Notes under the pieces: generated by a model
What the model saw: the letters and a program-made list of their open reading frames with translations, nothing else
Databases searched by the model: none
What the model was told of the DNA's origin: nothing
Shown here: positions 34,767 through 45,087 of the stretch, piece by piece
Layout: each line of letters opens with the position of its first letter
How positions within the stretch are numbered: position 1 is the first letter of the stretch
DNA from: Branchiostoma floridae
Taxonomy: Eukaryota > Chordata > Leptocardii > Amphioxiformes > Branchiostomatidae
Direction: 5' to 3'
Assembly: GCF_000003815.2 (NCBI RefSeq)
Contig: NC_049979.1
Coordinates: forward strand, 354,036 to 418,035
Length of the DNA: 64,000 bases
Position numbers and translations under genes: made by a program

Positions 34767-37700
34767 CTTCTCTTCACACAGACACCACGCTGTCGAAGAA
34801 ATGTTATCACGTTATGTAGCTGCAGGTGCGTTGATGGGAGCGGTCTCTAACTGGATATGAACGGATGTAAAACATTTATTCCTATTTCCTCAGTTATACG
34901 TCACTCTCATTCAGGGTACGATTGGGGTAGGGCATTGTTCTTTAGTTAGTATGGGCCTAGTCTGTGTAACGCAAACTCCGCTGTCCAGGGCTGTAACTGG
35001 CCCCTCCCCGCGGAGGGGGCCGGCGGATATTGCGCGGGCTACTATAAGCGAGATTTAATCAGGCTAGTATGGGCCCGTCCACATGGACATAGGGCAGGTG
35101 TACGACAGCAAAGTGAGGACATTTTTAGAACATTCCTGGCACAAAGCCAAACCGTAGTCGTGTTAACAGATGTTTTGTCAATATTGCAGTGACGCGGTTT
35201 TGACAAACACACCCTGTTTACTGTCTATTGTCTTAAATCTTTCGTGCGTTACGAACGTCAAGGCGGTCAGCACCAAGCGACTTTGCGGTATTTGCGTTGG
35301 CGATATTACAAAATACTTGCCTTCACTGAATAACGTACAGCTTTAATAGATAGAGGACCGTATAGGACACTTACAGCCTAGTATATAACGTTTAGTTAAT
35401 CAACCATAAGAGAACAGTTGAAACTACATGCAATAAAGGGTGTCAAACAAACAATGTAACAGATATGCAACACTGAGGCACCTGTGGCCTAGTGTACTTA
35501 AGGGATGACTGAGGTAAGCCATGCAATGCGCTGGGTGAGCCGAAATCCCCTTACACATAGCAGACCAAGGCCTCCCGACCACTGGCTAGCCAAGGTTCGT
35601 AGGGAGAGTAGAAATCGCAACAAACATACGGTGGGCCGTCGTACGATTTTGATGTAGAATTTTTAAGCAGGCTGTGGCATTACAAAACCACTGACGAGGA
35701 GCGAAGGCAAGGTGTGGCTGAATGTTTGTACATTTGAACGACTATCCCACAAATAAAAGAATTGTTCTCAGTTTGCGATTGTACTGTGGTCGTACGACGA
35801 ACGTGACAGGGCCAAAATGAAACATATCTTATGGACAAAACGAATTGGAAGGGACAAAACTTACCAACGTCTGACTGGCTGCTCTTCTGGGACAGATTTC
35901 CGATTGACTGAAGTTCTTGGAACTTCTTCACATAACGTACACACAGAAAACTGACAAGCGTCACTGAACACACGACCAGTCCACTTCGTTGAATAGTTGA
36001 AAGAAATCGTCATGAGATTTGACGAGTCACCTGGCAGCCACCTTCCGTCATGACGTCCTTTCAGGTGTGATGAGTAACAGGATGTTAGCTACTCAGGAAG
36101 GATCGGGAAGAAACTCTCACTGCGGCAAACACAGTTAATAATAAAAAAAACGTCACTAGAATAGTCCAGTACATGAGACGGCTGTCATGTATTTGGTGTT
36201 TACATTGTACAGACTTTTGGCATATCTATAAAGATCTATAAACTATGGTAAATTGATCTACACATTTGTGTGAGGATGTAGGCCGAGAGCATTTGTGCAG
36301 CTGCTACCTGAACCCCTATATTGGGTTGGACTATTCCGAAATAATCTTTGACCTCCTGAGACTTCCCGCTTTTTTGCGACGAGCAGGGTTTGGTTGCTAC
36401 TAGGTAAGAAAAACTGCTGTATAGTCAGACTAGTGCTGGTAAGGGCAAAACCTGCTCACGCCGATTTGTTGGAGCCAGAAGAAAAGCATGAAAATCCTGA
36501 GTGTTTGTCTGACCAAGGAGGTCTCTTTTTAACCACATTCTCTGAAATTCTGGGCATGGTGTGTTGTGTGTGTTGGTGTGTGATGTTTCTCATGATCTCT
36601 GCTTTACGGGGAACTTCAAGACGACCAAGCTCTCTCTCCCAACCTGCACTGGATTTGGTGTAACGTTGATCCCTGCAAGATCCTACGACGTATTTGTTTG
36701 TTTTATCGACATCTGAGACTAACACTGAAAAACTACAAGCACAAGATCGGTGACCATATCCACAGCAAAATTATAATATGCGGCGGGATGGGTTTTCGGG
36801 TTGGTGGAAAAAGCTGTCCAGTCTGAAAACATGGTCTGCATGGGGTGTGCGTGTATCCTGTCATGACAAAGATATTTGAATGTTTCATCCAGGACCAGAT
36901 TTCTTGTATCAGGTTACATATTTTCAGTTGACCTTCTGAGCCAAAATGAGTCCCTCAGTTTGTGATTGCACTTAAAACTTTAAGGCCCCATTCATAATAA
37001 GCCTTACAAATCGGATTCGGCTATGTCGCATACCTGAGACCTGATACCATTGCGCCCGAGACGTCCAAATCGTTTACAACTGCAAGCTGATTCCAGCTAC
37101 ATCCTTGCAGATTAATAAAAAATGCAAGGTGGCGTCATGCTTGCTCAGTGCCCCCCTCCCGACCTTCCCACCAGACGCAGTGGACCTTGTCTGTCCAGAC
37201 ACCAAACTCGCTACCAGAATCTGACATATCCGGAAAATATTCCAATGACAGAAATATTGGGCCGTGTGGCGCGTTGCATACACCCAATCCCTTGATCTCG
37301 AAAGTTAAGTAATGCGCAGTCCGGTCAGTTCTTGGATGGAAGACCAACCAAGGACGACTGGATGCTGTAGCCTCACGAAGAATTTCACGAAATCGTCTTC
37401 CAGGATGGACGTAAAACGGAGGTCACATGCTTGAGGAGGCGCCTTGACCACGTTAATCAGCCTCATTATTTAACACTACTGCCTGCAAATACACCTGATA
37501 AATTTTACATGTACCATTATTATATTATATTTGACGCATAAATACCTCACTTTGTATGTGCAAGGCTTGGTATGAACGGGGCCCAAGTCTATAGCTGTAA
37601 AGTTACACCGAGGTAATGTTTCATGTGGAAACTATCCTTATTGCCAGAAACATCCTGTCAATAACCCCAACCCTTCTACAAAGAAAAGAAAACTGTACAA

Positions 37701-38012
37701 GAAGAGTATAGTATGCAATAACAATTGTTCTTTTGAAGACAATATTAACATATAATAGCATGGTGGTCATGGAAAATTGGAATTGTATCCCCCACTCTGA
37801 AATTTTTTGGACTTCTAGTTCTTCTAGAACTGATAGCTAGTGCTGTTTGTAGCATATATTTTGGACATTTGCAGGACAATAGCTAAGGAGATGATGGACA
37901 TGAGCTACTCAGATTCTGTGACTATATCGACTAGAAGATACTGTCAATTATATCATGTAATTTATATGTATACTCATTATCAAATCCTGTTGTTTTTCAG
38001 AATTAGCACACA
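34767..38012. other. Head-to-head intergenic region, right arm
   Basis: This is the mirror of 20658-24715, shorter because it lacks the 0.8-kb insertion. It contains a 5S-derived pseudogene at 37259-37371. The stretch just upstream of each RTK start, including an AGTATGGGCCTAG block near 34948, is well conserved between the arms, which would suit a shared promoter. I see no coding exon. Confidence 0.6.
37259..37371 (+). pseudogene. 5S rRNA-derived pseudogene, right arm
   Basis: It reads in 5S order on the plus strand: CCGTGTGGCGCG, CTTGATCTCGAAAGTTAAG, TTCTTGGATGGAAGACC and GCTGTAG. It is the mirrored partner of 21294-21406, so it pre-dates the inverted duplication. The mismatches to canonical 5S make a functional gene unlikely. 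Confidence 0.75.
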
Positions 38013-38772
38013 ATGGCAGCCGGACAGCAATCACAGGCATCATTTGACTTCTGCCACGCTCCACACGCAGGCTCCCTCTTGCAGGGCTTGCGTTCAGCCT
38101 ACTGACAGATGTTACCCTTTGTGTCTCGGGAAAAGAGATCCCCTGCCACCGCAACATTCTGGCTGCTTGCAGTGAGTACTTTCATGCAATGTTCTGTAAT
38201 GGGCATCGTGAGAGCAAGGAGCATAAGGTGGACATCCATGGAGTCAGCTCTGACACGTTCCAGCTTCTTGTTGACTACATGTACACCTCAAACGTCACCA
38301 TCACAGAAGACAATGCTGTGGAACTGCTAGAAGGGGCCAACTTCTTCCGGATCCAACCCGTGCGTGGTGCATGTGCGACTTTCATATCCAACAACCTGAG
38401 TGCTAAAGACTGTCTGCAGATGATTCATTTAGGCAACATGCTGTCCTGTCCAGACCTGGAGAAGAAAGCGAGGTTGTGTGCCTTGGAGGAGTTTGAAACT
38501 GTCAGTAAAACATCTGAGTTACTTTCCTTGACTAAGGACCAGCTCAAGACACTCATCTCATCAGATGACCTCAATGCCTCTGAAGAAACGGTGTATACAG
38601 CAGTGATGGCCTGGATTGACCATGACCATGAGCAGAGGAAGGAAGAGATGAGAGAGCTGATGGAGCTGGTCAGGTTCCCCTTCATGGACAAGATGTACTT
38701 CTTGGAGAATGTGGAGAGCAACAGGGCAGTCTACACGTCATGCCAGGATATCGTGACGGAAACTCGTAAGTA

Positions 38773-41385
38773 GATGATTTCCAGAACATTACGAGATAAC
38801 TTGAATTTAAGTTTATTGAAAATAGATACCTTTTTTTATGCATTGGCTAGCATCTGCACTATATGGGGGTTCCATGACAATTTTGACGAAAGGTGGACTC
38901 CGATATGTTTGTGGCATTTGACAGATTTAATTACTTCGGTTCCAAGAAAAAGAGGAGGATGAGAAGGGGGATTCGATTTTCTAGAATGACGCATCTCAAC
39001 AGTTTTCGAGGGGTTGTGTTCCATAAGCCATAAATTTGTCCATGATAATATTTTAGAAAGATCAGAGTTAAGTCTGGCAGCTGATGAAGAGGGACTTTCA
39101 ACAACGTCAAGCAATGAGCTGTCATCGGCGAAAAGGAAAGGATGTGTAACAAGTCCATCAACCATATCATTAATATAAACGAGAAATAAAAGGGGCCCTA
39201 ACACAGATCCCTGGGGAACACCTGCGCTTATTTCACACCAATCAGAGCATTGACCATCAATTATGACTCGTTGTATTCTACCGTGTAAATAACTCTGAAA
39301 CCAGTTAAGAATTGGCCCTACCACCCCGTTACGCTGAAGCTTGAATATCAATCCTTGATGCCAGACTTTATCAAAAGCTTTGGAAAAGTCTAAATATACA
39401 GCTCTGACTTCTTTCTTTGAGTCGAGTGATTGACAAATTTTGTTGGAGATATAGACCAGTTGACTAACGGTTGAGTCCCCTCGAATGAATCCTGACTGGA
39501 AAGAGTATAACAAGTTTTGAGATAACAAATGATTATACAAATGTTTGTATACTATCTTTTCAAGAATTTTGGATAGAGAGGGTAATAACGAAACAGGGCG
39601 GTAGTTGGACTATACATGTGGGTCACCTTTTTTGAATATTGGCACAACATTTGCCCGTTTCCAAGCTTCTGGGAAAATGCCATGGCAAAGAGACAAATTG
39701 AACACATACGCAATTTTATCAGAAATAAAAGGGGAAATAAGTTTTAAAAAGCGATTATCAATATTATCCCACCCATATGCTTTGGAAATATCAAGGTCAG
39801 AAATGTACAATTCGACCTCACTAGCTGAGGTTACACAATCAAACAGACGTACATCAGTCAAATAATCAAAGTGCGGTAGGCAGGCATTAGTGTCGTCAAT
39901 TGTCGTCAGACTGGAGAGAAAAGTATTTGTTGAGTGCTGAAGCTTTTTCCCCAGAGTCGGTTATGTAAAGATTGTTACACTTAAGAGGGGGAATAGTACT
40001 CTTCTCTTTACATCTATAAAATTGCTTCACAACGTGCCACCAAGTTTTACTACCTGAGGTAGAATTTGATAAAGAATTTGTTAGACGAGTTTTATAGTTG
40101 GATTTTGCAAGAGTAATTTCATTAACTAATTTATTTCGAATCTTACGATAGGAGGCCCAGAACGAGGGGCTGTTAAACAATTTGGCTTTCTTGTGAATAT
40201 TGTCTCTTGAACTCATAAGTTTTCGCAACTGGGGCGTCATCCAGGGCTTATCTCGTGGTTTAACAGTTACATTTCTGTGGGGAACACATTTATTTTTGGT
40301 CTCAATAATAAGATTAATTAATAATAAAATCTTTTATTCGCCCTACACTTGAATACGGAGACATTATATGGCATGGCTGCACTATCTCCGATTCACAACT
40401 GATAGAACGCATCCAATACGAATGTTCACTTGTTGTCTCCGGTCATATTTATCTATTCTTAAAGAACTTGGATGGGAAAAACTATCAGACCGTAGACACG
40501 TTCACTCTCTTATTTTATTCTACAAAATTATCCAAGGTCTCACCCGTCCATATTTGAGAGAGTTGATACCACCTTTTGTATTAGACTCCACTCATTACGA
40601 TCTACGCAACAAACAAAATATTCAGATACCTATATGTTCTACAGATCGTTTCCAAAGATCTTTTATTCCCTACGCTACTTATCATTGGAATAAACTGGCT
40701 CTGGCCGATCGCTCCTTGAGCCTTCCTCTGTTCAGAAAAAAATTGACCAAATCTGTGCGCCCCGTCCTTGTTTCGTACTTCGCGTCAGGTCCCCGTTACC
40801 CCTGCGCTTTACTCACACGTTTTCGTCTTGGAACCCATAGTTTAAATCAAAGTCTGTTCACCCGTAAACTTGTTGTTAGTCCAGCTTATTCTTGCGGTTA
40901 TCCATGTGAAAGTATCAGTCACTTCATGTTACACTGCCCTAACTACAATCATCAGAGATCTTCCCTCTTCGGCAATTTGAGAAGACTGGTAGGTTTTGAT
41001 ACGGACATCTATCCGACGACAATTTAGTACAATTGCTTTTAAGTGGATCTTCTTTTCTGTCCTCTGCAGACAACTCCAAAATATTAATGTTTGTGCAGAC
41101 TTTCTTAATAGATACCAATCGCTTCAATAATGACTAAACATCATCCTACCAGTCTTAAGGGACTTAGTTAATCATCATATTCTCAGTTTATATCTTTGAA
41201 TCTTCATTTGTTGTTTTTGCTTCAGTGCTTTGCCTACGTGTTATTTTGTTATCTTGTTTTGTTATCTTGTATTTATTTATCCATGTATTTGTATTCTTTT
41301 GCGGTGGCGGCATGAATATAAGTCACGACTTGAGTGTGCCGTCACCATGTCTTGTAAATATATGTTGCAATAAAAAATAAAAAAA
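38773..41385 (+). mobile_element. LINE insertion with inverted 5' part (twin priming)
   Basis: The 12-bp target duplication AACTCGTAAGTA is at 38761-38772 and 41386-41397. The 3' part (about 40331-41385) is in plus orientation and ends in an A-rich tail. It encodes the end of a reverse transcriptase (RPTLEYGDIIWHGC to SISHFMLHCPNY, in shifted frames). The 5' part (38773 to about 40330) is reversed: on the minus strand it encodes YLDFSKAFDKVWHQ, SAGVPQGSVLGPLL and FADDSSLL. The two halves abut where about 20-40 residues of the enzyme are missing. The clade looks like the jockey/CR1 group. Frameshifts show it is inactive. Confidence 0.9.
38836..40240 (-). pseudogene. LINE reverse transcriptase fragments, inverted 5' half
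   Basis: Three minus-strand pieces, 40240-39896, 39861-39610 and 39540-38836, form one reverse transcriptase body broken by frameshifts. The order is: pre-RT region with MTPQLRKLM, then PEAWKRANVVPIFKKGD, then the palm motifs (AGVPQGSVLGP, FADD) and a thumb ending LSWNPHIVQML. Confidence 0.9.
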
Positions 41386-42331
41386 AACTCGTAAGTACCG
41401 GCTGTTCCCATGAGAGGTCCAGTCACCCCTCACCCGTCCCCGCCGTGCCAGTGGTCTGAGGGAGGTAGCGGTGGTCATTGGAGGGAAGAAGAGACGAGGC
41501 GATGCAGATGATGACTTCTCCCGCTCCGTCAGAATGACCTACTCCGCCAAGCCAACAGGCACAAGTTGGATTCCCATGACTAAAATGAATCAGCTTACTG
41601 TGCCTATTCCTGTAACTGTTCTAGGCACCAGTGACATTGTCATTTCTGATGGCAAAGAAGTGTTGCTGTACCAGCCAGAACTGAACTCCTGGTCCAGTCT
41701 TGCTGCGATGAACTCAGAGCGGTACAGTAACAAGCTGGCGGTGTTGTGTGGTAAAGTTTATTCAATTGGTGGTAACATGAATGGGTTCAGTGGACCTGCA
41801 CTAGCATCAGTTGAGGTCTATGACCGAAGCCAGAACAGGTGGACTGCAGGCGTACCTCTTCCACAGCCAAGGTGCCAGCATGCTGCTATAGTGTTGGATG
41901 GCAGCATATATGTGATGGGCAGGCGTGATGGTGAAAATCATCCACCCTCAACAGTGTACTGCTTCAGCCCTGGAGACTTGCAATGGCACACACTTAAAGA
42001 TATGCCTGTAACAGCTGATTATGCAACAGCTTCAGTTCTCAATGGCAGCATCTATGCTGGACTAGACTCAAATATCTTCTGTTTTACACCCAGCGAAGAT
42101 GGTGGTCTCTGGAGTATGGTAGCATCAGGTATTCCACTCTTTTTCGGTGTTACCGTGTTCAGTGGGAAGGTTGACATCTATGGAGGCTGTGACCAACAAA
42201 CAGACAAGGGAACCAAAAAAGTATTGTGCCTTGATCCAGAAACTCAGTCACTCAATCGTGTGGGATCCATGCCCACAGGTCTGTATGGGCATACTTGTGT
42301 CACTTGTGTCACCATACTGAAGCACTGCTGA

Positions 42332-43889
42332 TGTACCATGGACTACCCTGCATGAAACTGTAGAAAGCCAGAAGTCATATATTTTGGTTCAAAAGTAAAC
42401 AGTTTGGCATACAGTGGTGTTCGGTAACATAAACCCATACAATAAAGTCCCACTGCATGCAGAGGCACCAATCCCTGTGAATTACTAAGTCTTCCTATTA
42501 ATCAAGCAACGATAGTGATAAGTCGTGGGTACCAGTACGCTGTACCGGTACAAAACCGTTTTTTTCTTCTTGGACCGGCCCGAAAAAATGCACCTGAAAA
42601 AAATCAGCAGTCTGGACTTGGGACCATTTAGAAAATGAACAGACTATACCAGCACCTGTTTTTTTTACCTCACCGACACAAGAAAATAAGGAGTGAAGTA
42701 GAGAGTTGATAGTCAGCTTACCAAGTTTCTACACAGTCAACCTTGGTCTAAGAGCATTCTAAAATGCCAGTAGAAGTCAAACAGATTCCTTTGTAACGAA
42801 ATGGAACATTGTTTCAAGTATTGGTCATTTACATATTTTCACAGACAGATAGGTAGAAAAGGAAAAAGACCTGGTCTGTACCTGTTCCTGAATTTTCTGT
42901 ACTGGTGCCCACCCCTAATAGTAACAGTGATTGAATCAGACTACCAGTAGAAATATTTCAGTATAGAAAAGACAAAGACAGTCAGAGTCGTATCCAGGAT
43001 GTCATGTAGAACTTTATTCATCATTAAGTAAAACTGATCCTTATAAACAATCTACTGTAAAGATTTCAAGTTTCATACAAATAAAGTTGGAGCATTCACA
43101 TGTACATAAACATTTACTTCATATATGTACAATTTTCTATTTTCATACATTGCCTTCAAAAATAGATGAGGAATTATTTTCATAGAGTGGAAGGTTTGGT
43201 TTCTGTCAGACTTTTTAGGGCAGAAACATTAACAACTACATGTATTAACAACTAGATAAGCTTGTCTCAAAATGAGCTACATAGTAGTAAATAAAGTTGT
43301 TTCTACTTTCCTGAATTTGTCCACATTTTCTCCACACAAAGCACAAGGGAGCTTAAGTCATCACACCAGACACAGCACAACATAACTATAAGGCCACACT
43401 GACTTGATTCTATGGATGACATCAATGCGTTGATTTTCGCCTGTTCTAAAAAAAACGACCCACACAGAGGTCAAGGGATAGGTGAAGTGAGGTGAGAAAA
43501 AAAAGTGACCCCATGATACACAATAGCATCCCTGGTCAGTCTGAATTTCATGCTTGCCAGAGGATCTGCTCTCCAGGGTAAGGGGACACATGGTCAGGGT
43601 ATGGGGCCAAAGCGCCTTTGTTCCCCTCTTTCAACAAGATTCGCAATATAAACATGATTGAACTGGCGACGATTATCTCTTACTGGAGGTGAACATCACA
43701 CAAACCAGGCCTGGGAAAGAATGGACTGGGTGTTTAGCCCTGTGATTTTTCTTTTTCCCCGCACACATTAGTTTTGGGGTCTCCAGAGGAAGTCATCCAT
43801 AACATTAAGACTGTGCGGCTTATTATAACCAGCCTGCTAAGGTAGCCATTTGTCGCCAAATTTGTACTGGCTATTTATGGGGCTAGGCA
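42332..43889. other. Gene-free stretch between the inverted duplication and TALPID3
   Basis: Homology between the arms fades just past the kelch stop codons. A candidate MITE lies at 42522-42916. The rest (42917-43889) is AT-rich, with no exon-like ORF or recognisable repeat. Confidence 0.5.
42522..42916. mobile_element. Candidate MITE with GTGGGYACCAGTAC ends
   Basis: The left end CGTGGGTACCAGTAC and the right end GTACTGGTGCCCACCCC are inverse copies over about 14 bp. They enclose about 400 bp of non-coding sequence with CCGGCCCGAAAA blocks. The target duplication is unclear. Confidence 0.5.
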
Positions 43890-44600
43890 GCAGGGAGATG
43901 GATAAAACTCCCTAGAACCCACCCCCAGATATTTCAGATATATCTGAAACTCCCTAGAACCCACCCCCAGATATTTCAGATACGAGGGGCGTGCAAGAAG
44001 TAATGGCCCTGACCCACTTTCAGTCGTCTGATCTAAATGAAATTTTGTATGTGTAATGATTCATATCTCTATGGGTTATGTTGCAAAAGACAGCTCTGAA
44101 CTAATTGTGGTTTCTGATTTACTGGTGTTTGAACTTAGTCAGGTGCGAAATGGACCAGGTGTGAAATGGAACCAGTTGAGTGTCGCGCAGTGATCCGGTT
44201 TTTGTATTTGAAAGGACGCACACCAAAGAAGACTTTTGATGAAATAAATGAAACTTATGGTGATGATGCCCCATCATATGACCTTGTAAAACGCTGGCAT
44301 CCTGAATTCAAACGTGGCCGGAAGTCTGTGGATACAGCTCCCAGACTTGGTCGTCCCTCTTCTGCCATTGATGAGGCATCTGTTGGAGGACCAACCTGGG
44401 GTGTCCTACAAAAACGGTGTCCAGAGCTGCATCAAACGATGGGAGAAATGCATAACTCTGGGTGATTCCTATGAAGAAAATGACTAATATCTGTGCCAAG
44501 TTTCATTAATCTCCTGCTATGGGAAATGGGTCAGGGCCATTACTTATTGCACGCCCCTCGTATATCTGAAACTCCCTAGAACCCACCCCCAGATATCTCA
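43890..44600. repeat. Tandem copies of the TALPID3 terminal codons
   Basis: A unit of about 43 bp, resembling ACTCCCTAGAACCCACC plus CCCAGATATTTCAGATATA, occurs at about 43910, 43950 and 44570. On the minus strand each encodes DISEISGGGF and a TAG stop, so the stop-codon region of TALPID3 is triplicated downstream of itself. A mariner element is inserted in the TA between copies two and three. Confidence 0.85.
43983..44560 (+). mobile_element. Internally deleted mariner (Tc1/mariner) element
   Basis: The termini are CGAGGGGCGTGCAAGAAGTA and its inverse, matched over about 40 bp, with a TA target duplication at 43981-43982 and 44561-44562. The interior encodes only the N-terminal helix-turn-helix end of a mariner transposase (44166-44465: VECRAVIRFLYLKGRTPKK, APRLGRPSSA) and then runs out of frame. 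The catalytic DDD domain is absent. Confidence 0.9.
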
Positions 44601-45087
44601 GATATATCCGACACCTCCCCTGCGCTGTACTCTCCCCCCTCCAGAGAGCTGACAGTGACACTGTCGTTCTCCCCTTGGATGCTGGGTAACGTTAGCGACA
44701 CCACGAGCGACGTTCTACGCGGGTCATCCTCTTCCTTCTCTGCACCACCCACTGGGAGGCTGAAGCTCCGCGCCTGTCTCCCGGCACTGAGTCCTGATTG
44801 GTCAAACCCAGCAGTGGAACCACCTGTTCTTCCCATGCCGAGCCCTGATTGGTTGAGAGTGTCTGGTCCAGAAGCAGAACCACCGGTTCTACCCATACTG
44901 CGCCCAGATTGGTTGAGAGTGTCCAGTCCAGTCGTGGTCCCTCCCGTTCTTCCCAGGTCAGCGCTGTGATCTGATTGGCTGAAAGACTGGGTGAGGTAGC
45001 CAGACTGGATGAGGGCGTCTAAGTTCATCTGGTCTGGAGTGAAGGTCCGGGTGTCCATGTCACTCAAGGTGTGGGTCCCTTGTAGTC
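44576..45087 (-). CDS. KIAA0586: TALPID3 last exon
   Basis: The acceptor is CGTTTCCAG. The exon encodes DMDTRTFTPDQMNLDALIQS followed by an imperfect peptide repeat (TGLDTLNQSGRSMGRTGGS type, about three units), and ends in an acidic GEVSDISEISGGGF tail with a TAG stop at 44578-44576. Confidence 0.85.

Larger units (their letters stand above)
38013..42331 (+). pseudogene. BTB-BACK-kelch pseudogene, right arm, split by a LINE
   Basis: The copy runs 38013-38772 (BTB, BACK) and 41398-42331 (kelch), separated by a LINE. Three lesions are visible against the left copy. A 13-bp deletion near 38088-38098 shifts the frame at the start of the BTB domain. The LINE splits the codons after GTGACGG. A TGA at 41410-41412 lies where the left copy has a Glu codon. 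The kelch half remains open for 286 codons, but one repeat has YVMGR instead of YVMGG. The acceptor TTGTTTTTCAG 12 bp before the ATG is shared with the left copy. A 9-bp duplication (TTGTGTCAC) near the end adds residues before ILKHC. Confidence 0.85.

Noticed and set aside
15774-42331. Inverted duplication as an assembly join of two haplotypes
   Set aside because: The outer flanks are unrelated, kelch copies differ far more than expected for alleles, and each arm has its own insertions. Not excluded without spanning reads.
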